Positions 25,333 through 33,419 of a stretch of 64,000 bases of DNA are shown in pieces. The DNA lies in the NCBI RefSeq assembly GCF_030818775.1, contig NZ_JAUTAU010000001.1, forward strand, positions 4,220,001 through 4,284,000. The letters are read 5' to 3'. The translations under genes and the position numbers were made by a program. Each line of letters starts with the position of its first letter. The stretch's first letter is position 1. The DNA comes from Bacillus sp. SORGH_AS_0510. Its GTDB lineage: Bacteria > Bacillota > Bacilli > Bacillales > Cytobacillaceae. The notes beneath the pieces were generated by a model, which saw only the letters and a program-made list of their open reading frames with translations, searched no databases and was not told the DNA's origin.

Positions 25333-26318
25333 TATTTTTCGACAGTAAAAATAATATTATTTTGTTTACGTGCCTCTTCTGTGATTCGAAGAATGATCTT
25401 ACTCCAATTTTTCAAACGAGTATATTCTTCATCATTCTTTAATTCAATCATATTCGCAAATGCTTCACATTCATAGACCATGTTTTGTTCTTCTTGGTCT
25501 ACACTCAAGATTTGACTATCTTTCGAATGGCTATCGATAAATTTGATTTCCGAAATCGGTGCCGCATCTTCAAGAACGAAGCTTCCCTTTTCCCCGTGAA
25601 TTTCGCAAGGTAGCTCCGAATGGGAAATTTTCGAACATAGAATGGTGCAAATAAAACCTTCATATTCTAATACCAGTGTCCCGCTTCCATCCACTCCACT
25701 TCTAAGCAGTACTGGATGATACGTGACCTTCCGTGGCTCACCAAATAAGCAGACGGCTAAATAAAGCGGGTAGACCCCTAAGTCGACAAGCGCTCCACCT
25801 GAATAGACAGCGGAGAATATGTTTGGTTCTTCTCCTTGTAAAAATAAATCATAACGCGATGAATATTGAACATATGGCAACATGGCACTTCGAAGGTCAC
25901 CAGCCATTCCTAATTTTTCTTTTAAGATATGAAAATTAGGTGTATGAATATTTCGGATGGCTTCCACTAAGTACACGCCATTTTCTTCAGCTGTACGGAA
26001 AGCCATTTCTAATTCGGCCGTATTTGAAAAAATAGGTTTTTCACAGATGACATGCTTTTTATTTTTCAAAAAGATTAAGGCTTGTTCAAAGTGGAGAGAA
26101 TTAGGGGACGCAATATAGACAGCTTGAAACTCTTCACTTTTGGCCATTTCCTCAAGGTTTGTGAAATAATTTGCAGCTTGATACTTATCGGCCATCTGCT
26201 TCGCTTTCTCTTCTGTACGCGAATGAACACCTACTAAATGAAACTTCCCACTTAGCTGTGCTGCTTGGATAAACGAGTCTGAGATCCATCCTGTACCAAC
26301 TGTTGCAAAGTTAATCAT
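25332..26318 (-). CDS. Gfo/Idh/MocA-family NAD(P)-dependent oxidoreductase (YulF-like)
   Basis: The product has 328 residues from ATG 26318, chosen for GAGGTAATAAG directly upstream; the longer frame has no ribosome site. The Rossmann start is INFATVGTGWISDSFI, the conserved EKPI of the family is in HVICEKPIFSN, and the catalytic-region GGALVDLGVYPL follows. Such enzymes oxidise sugars, inositols or related polyols. The overall pattern is close to B. subtilis YulF. The substrate is unknown and the gene stands alone. Confidence 0.83.
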   Translation of the reverse strand: MINFATVGTGWISDSFIQAAQLSGKFHLVGVHSRTEEKAKQMADKYQAANYFTNLEEMAKSEEFQAVYIASPNSLHFEQALIFLKNKKHVICEKPIFSNTAELEMAFRTAEENGVYLVEAIRNIHTPNFHILKEKLGMAGDLRSAMLPYVQYSSRYDLFLQGEEPNIFSAVYSGGALVDLGVYPLYLAVCLFGEPRKVTYHPVLLRSGVDGSGTLVLEYEGFICTILCSKISHSELPCEIHGEKGSFVLEDAAPISEIKFIDSHSKDSQILSVDQEEQNMVYECEAFANMIELKNDEEYTRLKNWSKIILRITEEARKQNNIIFTVEK

Positions 26319-26510
26319 CTTATTACCTCTTTCACTTATGTACTTTATCACCTAACCATTTTAACGTATGAAAGCCAAGCTTACTAATTTTATGGACCAT
26401 AATTTTTCTCAGGCAATCCTGTTTTATGTAAGATTTGATGGGAAGAATGGAAAAATATCAGTATTTATGGTATTTATAGATAATAGATAAGATGAAAGAG
26501 GTTGAATAGG

Positions 26511-28166
26511 GTGGACAATCACACATCAAATTTTATAAAGGATATTATGATTAAAGATTTAGAATCCGGTAAGCATCAAAAAATCGTTACTCGTTTCCCA
26601 CCAGAGCCGAACGGTTATTTACATATTGGACATGCTAAATCTATTTTCATCAACTTTAGTTTAGCCGATGAATTTAACGGTTTTACGAATTTACGCTTTG
26701 ACGATACCAATCCGTTAAAAGAAGATATCGAGTATGTGAATTCGATCAAGGAAGATGTCAAATGGCTTGGCTTTGAATGGGATAACTTATACTTCGCTTC
26801 CGATTATTTCGAAGAGATGTACAATAGGGCTGTTCTATTGATTAAAAAAGGTCTAGCCTATGTGGATGACTTATCCGCAGATGAAATTCGTGAGTACCGT
26901 GGTACGTTGACAGAGCCAGGAAAAGACAGTCCTTACCGTACTCGTTCTATTGAAGAGAACCTGGAGTTATTTGAAAAAATGCGCGCAGGTGAATTTGACA
27001 ATGGACAAAAGGTTCTTCGTGCGAAGATTGATATGTCATCACCGAATATCAACTTACGTGATCCAGTCATCTATCGTATTGCTCACGCTACCCACCATAA
27101 CACAGGTGATAAGTGGTGCATTTATCCAATGTATGCATTTGCTCACCCACTTGAGGATGCGATTGAAGGGGTTACACACTCCATTTGTACGATTGAATTT
27201 GAAGATCAACGCCCGCTTTATAACTGGGTGGTTGAAAAGTGCGAAATGGAAAGTACGCCGCAGCAAATCGAGTTCGGCCGCTTGAATGTAACGAATACCG
27301 TTATGAGTAAGCGTAAGCTGAAGCAACTAGTTGAAGAAGGCTTTGTTGATGGCTGGGATGATCCACGTATGCCAACCATTTCTGGCATGAGAAGAAAAGG
27401 TTTCACTCCAGAATCCATTCGTGCGTTTGTTCGTGAAACAGGTGTGCATAAAGGATCAGGTGCGGTTGATTCACAAATGCTCGAGCACTTCGTTCGTGAG
27501 GACCTAAAATTAAAAGCGCCGCGTACAATGGGTGTTATTAATCCATTAAAAGTGGTTATCACCAACTATCCAGAAGGTCAAATTGAATTGTTAGATGCGG
27601 AAATTAACCCTGAAAATCCTGAAATGGGTATGAGAAAGATCCCATTCTCTCGTGAAATTTACATTGAAAAAGACGATTTTATGGAGGATCCTCCAAAGAA
27701 ATATTTCCGTCTCTTCCCTGGTAATGAAGTTCGCCTCAAGAATGCATACTTTATTACCTGCCAGGAAGTGATTAAAGATGAGAATGGTGAAGTAGTCGAG
27801 CTTCGATGCACGTATGATCCTGAAACAAAGAGTGGCACAGGATTTACTGGCCGCAAAGTAAAAGGAACCATTCACTGGGTAGAGTCGACACATGCTGTTC
27901 CTTCCGAGTTCCGACTATACGAGCCGCTCATTTTGGATGAAGATAAAGAGGAGAGCGAAGAAGGTAAAACCTTCCTTGATTTCGTAAATCCAAATTCACT
28001 TGAAGTGTTACAAGGCTTCGTTGAGCCAAACATGAAGGAAAGCAGACCACAGGATAAGTTTCAATTCTTCAGACATGGGTACTTTAACGTGGATCCGAAA
28101 CATACAACGGTTGATAAACTTGTATTTAACCGAATTGTATCGTTGAAGAGTTCTTTTAAAATATAA
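26511..28166 (+). CDS. glnS: Glutaminyl-tRNA synthetase
   Basis: The product has 551 residues. The class I signatures HIGH ([10 protein letters not shown]) and MSKR ([10 protein letters not shown], the KMSKS equivalent) are present, as are [12 protein letters not shown] LRFDDTNP and the GlnRS-specific [19 protein letters not shown]. The start is GTG at 26511 with AGAGG 9 bases upstream; TTG at 26502 touches that site and is rejected. It charges tRNA-Gln directly. Most Bacilli lack this enzyme and use GluRS plus GatCAB, so its presence suggests transfer or a second route. Confidence 0.95.
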   Translation: MDNHTSNFIKDIMIKDLESGKHQKIVTRFPPEPNGYLHIGHAKSIFINFSLADEFNGFTNLRFDDTNPLKEDIEYVNSIKEDVKWLGFEWDNLYFASDYFEEMYNRAVLLIKKGLAYVDDLSADEIREYRGTLTEPGKDSPYRTRSIEENLELFEKMRAGEFDNGQKVLRAKIDMSSPNINLRDPVIYRIAHATHHNTGDKWCIYPMYAFAHPLEDAIEGVTHSICTIEFEDQRPLYNWVVEKCEMESTPQQIEFGRLNVTNTVMSKRKLKQLVEEGFVDGWDDPRMPTISGMRRKGFTPESIRAFVRETGVHKGSGAVDSQMLEHFVREDLKLKAPRTMGVINPLKVVITNYPEGQIELLDAEINPENPEMGMRKIPFSREIYIEKDDFMEDPPKKYFRLFPGNEVRLKNAYFITCQEVIKDENGEVVELRCTYDPETKSGTGFTGRKVKGTIHWVESTHAVPSEFRLYEPLILDEDKEESEEGKTFLDFVNPNSLEVLQGFVEPNMKESRPQDKFQFFRHGYFNVDPKHTTVDKLVFNRIVSLKSSFKI

Positions 28167-28171
28167 TGGTA

Positions 28172-28203
28172 AAGAGATTGGGGTAGCCCAATCTCTTTTT
28201 CTT
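28172..28203 (+). terminator. Intrinsic terminator after glnS
   Basis: A 12-bp stem AAAGAGATTGGG/CCCAATCTCTTT and a T-run. Confidence 0.9.
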
Positions 28204-28220
28204 TGGATTCTGTATGGTGC

Positions 28221-28368
28221 GACTAGTTACCGTTTGACCTGCTTTTCTTCCTTCACGGGCACTAGTCTCCTTGACTAGTTACCGTTTGATCCTCTTTTCT
28301 TCCTTCACGGGACTTAGTCACCTTACCATTCGCCTTGCTTTTCTTCCTTCAGGGGCACTAAACGCTAC
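28221..28368. repeat. Tandem 52-bp repeat, two full units and one partial
   Basis: Units at 28221-28272 and 28273-28324 are nearly identical; a third partial unit runs from 28325. Each full unit begins GACTAGTTACCGTTTGA and ends with ACTAGTC or ACTTAGTC plus a short spacer, so unit ends can pair. The loop is pyrimidine-rich (CTTTTCTTCCTTCA). Confidence 0.75.
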
Positions 28369-28384
28369 AACAGAAACTTTTGTC

Positions 28385-28419
28385 CAAAAAAAGGATAAAA
28401 CCTACTAGCGTTTTATCCT
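28385..28419 (-). terminator. Intrinsic terminator after the PAS kinase gene
   Basis: A perfect 10-bp stem AGGATAAAAC/GTTTTATCCT with seven T on the minus strand. Confidence 0.88.
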
Positions 28420-28463
28420 ACCCTTCACTATTAAAAATTTTTACGATTGTCACGCTTCATTTC

Positions 28464-29516
28464 TTATTGAATGGGAGCTTCTAATATTATCTTTGTTCCC
28501 TTACCAGGAGCCGAGATAATGGTTAGGTCACCGTTGACTGACCGGGCCCTCTCATCCATACTAAAGTGCCCAACACCTGAGGAACTGTTACTCATATCAA
28601 AACCTACACCCTGATCTTCAATCATTACTCTGATGTGATCATCCAGTTCTCTAATCGTTACCATTGCCTCTGAGACCTCAGCATACTTTCTGATATTGGT
28701 TAGTGCCTCCTGGATAATTCGATAAATCGTCAGCTCTATATTAATGTTAAGGCGGCGATTTAAGACACAATCAAAATACACATCGATATTGTAGTGGTCC
28801 GAAAACCTGGATAGGAATGAACGGATCGCAGGAACTAATCCAAGATCATCAAGGACGGATGGCCGTAGCTCCCAAGAGATTTCGCGGATTTCTTCAATTA
28901 ATTGAGTAGCTTCTTTTTGCATTTGTTGAAGCAAGGGATGGTCGACTTCTGCCATTAGACGATTGATCGTGATTAAATGACTGTAAAGGTTTTGTCCTAT
29001 GCCATCATGCAAGTTTCTCGAGAGCCGCTTTCTCTCCTCCTCCTGCACATCAATAATCGTTGTCATCATCTTTTGAAGCTCTTGTTCTACCCGCTTCCTT
29101 GCCGTTACTTCATACCGAATGGCTAAATATTGATAAGGCTTACCTTTTTCATTTAAAAAAGGAACAATGGTGGTATCTACCCAATAATAATCTCCACTTT
29201 TCGCCTTATTATAGATTTCACCCTTCCAGACGTTTCCGCTCCCGATGGTCCTCCACATCTCTCTGAAAAATTCCTTAGAATGGTACCCAGAATTTAGAAT
29301 TCGATGGTCATTGCCCAATAACTCTTCTCTAGAGTATTTTGAGATATGACAGAATTTATCATTTACATATGTAATAGTCCCTCGAGAATCTGTAATCGCA
29401 ACGATTGAAGATTCATCAAGAGCAAATTTTATATCTACCAATTCCTGCATTGATTTTTTTAATTCCAACTCAAGATCTGCTAGCTTGTTTGCAGGCTGGT
29501 CCATCTTCTTTTCCAT
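28464..29516 (-). CDS. PAS-domain sensor histidine kinase (NreB-like family)
   Basis: The product has 350 residues from ATG 29516, set by GGAGGCAGCT. A short coiled coil precedes a PAS/PAC domain ([24 protein letters not shown] to [10 protein letters not shown]), then HisKA_3 with [11 protein letters not shown] (phospho-His) and an HATPase domain. No membrane segment is seen, so it senses a cytoplasmic signal. The four-Cys oxygen-sensing cluster of staphylococcal NreB is absent: only one Cys (DKFCHI) lies in the PAS domain. It is the last gene of a four-gene regulatory set. Confidence 0.85.
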   Translation of the reverse strand: MEKKMDQPANKLADLELELKKSMQELVDIKFALDESSIVAITDSRGTITYVNDKFCHISKYSREELLGNDHRILNSGYHSKEFFREMWRTIGSGNVWKGEIYNKAKSGDYYWVDTTIVPFLNEKGKPYQYLAIRYEVTARKRVEQELQKMMTTIIDVQEEERKRLSRNLHDGIGQNLYSHLITINRLMAEVDHPLLQQMQKEATQLIEEIREISWELRPSVLDDLGLVPAIRSFLSRFSDHYNIDVYFDCVLNRRLNINIELTIYRIIQEALTNIRKYAEVSEAMVTIRELDDHIRVMIEDQGVGFDMSNSSSGVGHFSMDERARSVNGDLTIISAPGKGTKIILEAPIQ

Positions 29517-29531
29517 AGCTGCCTCCTGCAT

Positions 29532-29984
29532 CTATAATAGGATCTCATCCTTTAATACCTGTTCCAAGGTTCTTGCAGAATCAATTACTTCTTGTTGATT
29601 GGCTTCAGTGAACACAAAGGATCTTCTATTACCAATAAGCAATACCCCTTTTGGAACAGAATTAAAAAATAAAGGGACCGCGTAGGAGGATACTAGTTTT
29701 TCTGCAAGCATAATGGGATGATCTGTCACTTTTCCAAGGATTCCATTTGGAAATTCAGTCAACATCATCGGACTTCCACTTGAGATAATTTTTCCGGCTA
29801 TCCCCTTTCCGAAACGAACAGTAATCCTTTTATATTTTTCATTGAGATTCCCCGAGGCATAATGCCATCTAACATCTGGGCCTACCTCATTTTGAAGGGC
29901 CAGAGCAACAAAATCGCAGTTAACAGCAGCCATTAGCCGGTTGCACACATCGATTACCGCGGGAATTTCTATTATCTCTTTCAT
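29532..29984 (-). CDS. GAF-domain protein (NreA-like)
   Basis: The product has 150 residues and is a single GAF domain: VIDVCNRLMAAVNCDFVALAL, YKRITVRFGKGIAGKII, YAVPLFFNSVPKGVLLIGNR. Size and position beside NreB/NreC-like genes match NreA, the nitrate-binding GAF protein that modulates NreB in staphylococci (family knowledge). Whether it binds nitrate here cannot be read from the sequence. It lies between the response regulator and the PAS kinase. Confidence 0.75.
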   Translation of the reverse strand: MKEIIEIPAVIDVCNRLMAAVNCDFVALALQNEVGPDVRWHYASGNLNEKYKRITVRFGKGIAGKIISSGSPMMLTEFPNGILGKVTDHPIMLAEKLVSSYAVPLFFNSVPKGVLLIGNRRSFVFTEANQQEVIDSARTLEQVLKDEILL

Positions 29985-29999
29985 CTCAAGTGATTCTCC

Positions 30000-30653
30000 T
30001 TAAATACCATAACCTAATAAGCCTTTTCTAACTGCATATTCTACTAGCTCTGGTCTAGTTTTCATCTGTAGTTTTTCCATTAATTTACCTTTATGAGTCT
30101 CGACTGTTTTCACACTGATGACTAGCTGTTCTGCGATTTCCTTATTGGAATAGCCTTTTGCGGTCAAAGTTAAGACTTCTTTTTCTCTGTCAGATAAGAG
30201 ATTGTAGGAATCACTGCCATCCTGTTTCATACTGCTTAGGTATTCTTCCATTAAGCGCTTCGTTGCAGATGGATGTAGATACGCATCACCCTTAGCTACC
30301 GATTCGATCGCTGACATCAATTCATCATGTGGAGCACTTTTTAGAATACAGCCTGAGGCTCCCCCTTGAATCGCACGAAATAAGTATTCTTCATCATCGT
30401 GCATCGTTAGAATTAATATGTTGATATCAGGTCTTAGCTTTTTTAACTCTGTCGTTGCCGAAAGCCCATCTTTACCATGTGGCATACTTAAATCCATGAC
30501 CACTACATCTGGATTCAGTTTTACCGCTTTTTTGATTCCTTCGTTGCCCTCCGACGCTTCGCCAATCACTTCCATTTCAGGATTCGTGTTCAGCAGCATT
30601 TTTAAGCCCATTCTAACCACGGCATGGTCATCAACCAGCAGGATTTTTATCAC
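30000..30653 (-). CDS. NarL/NreC-type response regulator
   Basis: The product has 217 residues. The receiver has DD at 8-9 and phospho-acceptor Asp in VVMDLSMPHG; the LuxR helix-turn-helix is LSDREKEVLTLTAKGYSNKEIAEQL...VKTVETHKGKLMEKL. The start is GTG at 30653 with AAAGGGGAG 6 bases upstream. It is flanked by two HisKA_3 kinases, both possible partners. A palindrome of NreC type lies before the neighbouring molybdoenzyme operon. Confidence 0.88.
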   Translation of the reverse strand: MIKILLVDDHAVVRMGLKMLLNTNPEMEVIGEASEGNEGIKKAVKLNPDVVVMDLSMPHGKDGLSATTELKKLRPDINILILTMHDDEEYLFRAIQGGASGCILKSAPHDELMSAIESVAKGDAYLHPSATKRLMEEYLSSMKQDGSDSYNLLSDREKEVLTLTAKGYSNKEIAEQLVISVKTVETHKGKLMEKLQMKTRPELVEYAVRKGLLGYGI

Positions 30654-30666
30654 TTTTAACTCCCCT

Positions 30667-31335
30667 TTAATCCCTATTTATCAACGGAAGAGATAGTTCT
30701 ATGCATGTTCCTTCTCCTATTTTAGAGGAAATGTTACACTGACCGCCAGTCAGAAGCATTCTTTCTTTCATTGCGGCTAGCCCTGATGATGGATGAGTTT
30801 CATCATGCTCATCTGGTCGAAATCCTTTGCCAAAATCATAAATTGTAATCGTTAACAGATCTTCTGACCAAATGAAATTCATTTTCACATTACAGGTATC
30901 CGCATACTTAGCAATATTCGCAAGTGCCTCCTGACATACGCGAAATACTGTAATACTTGTTTTTTCTGGAATCTGCTGTTCTTTACCAGTGGATTCTAAG
31001 TCTACAAGGATACCAAAGGTAGAAGTATATAACTTAATATAGCTCTTCATAGCTGAAAGTAAACCAAGAGTGGTTAGGGTAGGCGGATGCAATTCCACAG
31101 ACAGCAGCCTTATTTCCTGAATGGTTTTCTCTATCAACTGAGACATTTCATGGACATAATTCTTCATGAATGGTTCATTTGCACTTGATTCAATGAATTG
31201 TAATCCTGTTAAAATACTATACAGATTTTGTCCAACTCCCTCGTGCAGTTCTAAGGCAATTCGTTTAATTTCTTCTTCTTGTGAGTGAATAATATATGAG
31301 CTGATCTGCTGCTGTTTTGATCTTAAGTGAGCCAT
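30667..31335 (-). CDS. Cytoplasmic HisKA_3 histidine kinase without sensor domain
   Basis: The product has 222 residues from ATG 31335, with GGAGGTGCAAA upstream. The longer frame to 31509 is an artefact of the repeat at 31361-31543. It has RIALELHEGVGQNLYS (phospho-His), a conserved VELHPPTLTTLGL box and HATPase motifs (DFGKGF, GLAAMKER). There is no PAS, GAF or membrane part, so it may take its signal from the separate GAF protein. It is first in the four-gene set, with the promoter close to or inside the repeat. Confidence 0.83.
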   Translation of the reverse strand: MAHLRSKQQQISSYIIHSQEEEIKRIALELHEGVGQNLYSILTGLQFIESSANEPFMKNYVHEMSQLIEKTIQEIRLLSVELHPPTLTTLGLLSAMKSYIKLYTSTFGILVDLESTGKEQQIPEKTSITVFRVCQEALANIAKYADTCNVKMNFIWSEDLLTITIYDFGKGFRPDEHDETHPSSGLAAMKERMLLTGGQCNISSKIGEGTCIELSLPLINRD

Positions 31336-31360
31336 TTTGCACCTCCTACTCTTCCTTATA

Positions 31361-31543
31361 GGCTTTGTTAAACTTGTCTGTTGATTTCCGCTCCAGACGC
31401 GAGCGGTTCGTGGGTGTTTCGGCGAGCCTCCTCGGAGAAACGCGCCTGCGGGGTCTCTCCTGAACCATACTCCCACAGGAGTCTTCGCGTCTTCCGCTCC
31501 AATCAACATGGTTTAAAAATCAACATTATGCATTAAGACAGCC
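31361..31543. repeat. MITE-like extragenic repeat, copy C (complete)
   Basis: About 183 bp, with the same core and ends as copies B and D. It lies between the end of the molybdoenzyme operon and the first regulatory gene, only 25 bp before the latter's start, so it may carry or have displaced that gene's promoter. Confidence 0.85.
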
Positions 31544-31550
31544 TTCTAAT

Positions 31551-31590
31551 AAAAAAAGGCAGGTTCTTATTATAAGACCTGAACCTTTTT
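31551..31590 (-). terminator. Intrinsic terminator of the molybdoenzyme operon
   Basis: On the minus strand AGGTTC/GAACCT pairs over the last codons of the final gene and is followed by GCC and seven T. Confidence 0.75.
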
Positions 31591-31851
31591 TACTGTATAT
31601 GTTAAGCCGCTTTCCTGATCAAAAGCAGACCATTGATTCTCTGATTGATTTACCTCACTTGTTAATGGCACTGCTAGAAAATAGAATTCATCAAAATAAA
31701 AACGAATATGGGTTCCATCCGGGCAGTTTTGCACTTTTTTCACTGTTTTCTTTACAGCTGGGGCCTGGTCCCCTCCCTCTGCATCGTGAATCGCTATTTC
31801 TACCGGCTGACCAACAAACTGTTCTACATCCTCTAGCTTAATGAGTTCCAC
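31570..31851 (-). CDS. Hypothetical 93-aa protein, last gene of the molybdoenzyme operon
   Basis: The start is GTG at 31851, overlapping the end of the preceding gene by 14 bp, with AGAGG upstream. The product is beta-rich and acidic (EFVGQPVEIAIHDAEGG-like opening, KKTVKKVQNCPDGTHIRFYFDEFYFLAVPL), with no signal peptide or membrane segment. I do not recognise the family. The tight overlap shows it is a true member of the operon and may help assemble or bind the enzyme. Confidence 0.7.
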   Translation of the reverse strand: MELIKLEDVEQFVGQPVEIAIHDAEGGDQAPAVKKTVKKVQNCPDGTHIRFYFDEFYFLAVPLTSEVNQSENQWSAFDQESGLTYTVKKVQVL

Positions 31852-32149
31852 AGCTATTACATCCTCTCAATACCGGATAAATAAACATCTTATACCCTTG
31901 AAGATACTCCCAAAACTTTTCTCCGGCATTCTCCTCGATATATTGAATGGTTTCCTCCTCGGATGACCAATTGCTCATCCCTTTAATTTCAGCCACAACC
32001 ATTTCCGCTCCATCAATCTTTTTTTCTTCTAGAAACCAATTCAAGCGTTTTTTTGCAAAGGTAACCTTCAATAACTCTTCAATTTCTGTACTAAAATCGC
32101 CTGCTTCCGGACGCACGAAACAAAAATCTATATATGTTTCACTAGTCAT
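31838..32149 (-). CDS. Hypothetical 103-aa protein with C-terminal CNSCGTH
   Basis: The product has 103 mostly helical, acidic residues and ends in RGCNSCGTH, a Cys-x2-Cys plus His that could hold a metal or act as a redox pair. It overlaps both neighbours, so it belongs to the operon. AAAGGTG is upstream. No family is recognised; its position suggests a maturation chaperone comparable in role to NarJ/NapD, but nothing in the sequence proves that. Confidence 0.65.
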   Translation of the reverse strand: MTSETYIDFCFVRPEAGDFSTEIEELLKVTFAKKRLNWFLEEKKIDGAEMVVAEIKGMSNWSSEEETIQYIEENAGEKFWEYLQGYKMFIYPVLRGCNSCGTH

Positions 32150-32333
32150 TGACCTTCACACCTTTTTTATAAATGAGAATTGCAACTGGAAATAAGACTA
32201 CATTTATGACAGCAGCAATAATCGTATTTGTATAATTTTCATAGAAATATTGATGAACCATATATTGTGTAAAAATAATATTGAGCATCAATACAGCAAG
32301 TAGCAAACCAACAGGGAGATAACTACGCTTCAT
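32142..32333 (-). CDS. 63-aa two-span membrane protein
   Basis: Two hydrophobic segments (YLPVGLLLAVLMLNIIF and TIIAAVINVVLFPVAILIY) with a short loop and a basic tail. The start overlaps the last codons of the Rieske gene by 11 bp. It may anchor the exported Rieske protein or the complex to the membrane; the family is not recognised. Confidence 0.7.
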   Translation of the reverse strand: MKRSYLPVGLLLAVLMLNIIFTQYMVHQYFYENYTNTIIAAVINVVLFPVAILIYKKGVKVND

Positions 32334-32847
32334 AACGCTTCACCCCCACGGCATAGACTGCACCGTTTTCTACTTTCACATAAATTTCAGGTAATGGACG
32401 TCTAGGAGGTCCGGCAATGGGTGCACCCGTTTCTACATCGAATTTCCCATGGTGGCATGGGCATAGCATTTCACCTTCATCCTTTTTCCAAAATACAGGA
32501 CAACGAAGATGTGTACATGCATTTTGATAGGCAACATATTTATTTTCAGACAGTCTGATTAAAATCGCACTGTCATGTTCACCAGGAAACGCAAAGTCGA
32601 CTGCATCTCCAATTGATAATGCCTTCACATCCACAATTTTCTGCTTCGGGTATTTTTTGTCCCCAAGCCCATTCAATTCTTTTGCGGCTAACACTCCCCA
32701 TGGAAGAGAGGAAACGGCGAATACTCCGGCCGCTCCAACAAGTGTCTTCATAAATCCGCGACGGTCTAATTTTCTTTCATTATTGCGGTTTATATTATGT
32801 GTATAGTTATCTTCATCGAACGGGATTTTATTATTTTTATCTGTCAT
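32323..32847 (-). CDS. Tat-exported Rieske [2Fe-2S] protein
   Basis: The product has 174 residues. DRRGFMKTLVGAAGVFAV (from about residue 28) is a twin-arginine signal, so the folded cluster protein is exported or anchored outside. The Rieske site is CTHLRC and CPCHHGKFD, with PPRRPLPEIYV closing the fold. GGAGG lies before the ATG. A Rieske subunit points to an extracytoplasmic electron step, unusual beside a catalytic subunit that lacks a Tat signal. Confidence 0.88.
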   Translation of the reverse strand: MTDKNNKIPFDEDNYTHNINRNNERKLDRRGFMKTLVGAAGVFAVSSLPWGVLAAKELNGLGDKKYPKQKIVDVKALSIGDAVDFAFPGEHDSAILIRLSENKYVAYQNACTHLRCPVFWKKDEGEMLCPCHHGKFDVETGAPIAGPPRRPLPEIYVKVENGAVYAVGVKRYEA

Positions 32848-32858
32848 GTTAATCCCTC

Positions 32859-33419
32859 CTAAAACAATTTAGTGACGCCCTGTAAAATACCAGGAAGATT
32901 CACTTTTACATTTGTTTCGCCTTCTAAGTAAGGCATGCTTGTTACCCACTTGCCATTATCTAAATTAAATTGCTTCTGTTTTGCTTCAATTTCTTCATCT
33001 GTTAACCATTGAAGCGTATTAGATGGACATACACTCGCACACATTGGAGGGATGCCATCCTTCGTACGGTCAATACATAGATCGCACTTATACATTAAAT
33101 TCTGCTCGGTATCAAACTTCGGTATACCGTAAGGGCAGGCAATTGTACAGTTTTGACAGCCAATACACTTTTCCACTAGCGCAGAGAGAACAGCGCCTGT
33201 TTCGTGAATTTGGATGGCTTGTGCCGGACAGCTTCTTGCGCAGGCTGGATTCACACAGTGAAGGCACATAAGAGGCATCGTTTGACGGTTAACAAGCGGA
33301 TTCACATCATAAACGTAGTTACGGTTGCGTTCCTCATGCCCTCCGCACTGTGTACAAGCCGCTAAACAAGAGCGACATCCTATACAGTTTTCAAGTTCTA
33401 AATAAAGCCTCTTTTTCAT
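32859..33419 (-). CDS. Four-cluster 4Fe-4S electron-transfer subunit (DmsB/NrfC-like)
   Basis: The product has 186 residues with four Cys groups: CIGCRSCLAACTQC, CLHCVNPACARSCP, CIGCQNCTIACPYG and CDLC...CASVCP. This is the standard electron relay of molybdopterin oxidoreductases (DmsB, PhsB, NrfC types). There is no Tat signal, so it should work in the cytoplasm with the catalytic subunit, whose stop directly precedes its ATG. Confidence 0.9.
   Translation of the reverse strand: MKKRLYLELENCIGCRSCLAACTQCGGHEERNRNYVYDVNPLVNRQTMPLMCLHCVNPACARSCPAQAIQIHETGAVLSALVEKCIGCQNCTIACPYGIPKFDTEQNLMYKCDLCIDRTKDGIPPMCASVCPSNTLQWLTDEEIEAKQKQFNLDNGKWVTSMPYLEGETNVKVNLPGILQGVTKLF

Noticed and set aside
28464..29516. 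True NreB oxygen sensor
   Set aside because: The four cysteines that hold the NreB cluster are missing; only one Cys lies in the PAS domain.
31336..31509. N-terminal extension of the kinase at 30667
   Set aside because: This part is translated from the extragenic repeat (same peptide in other copies); a strong ribosome site sets the start at 31335.
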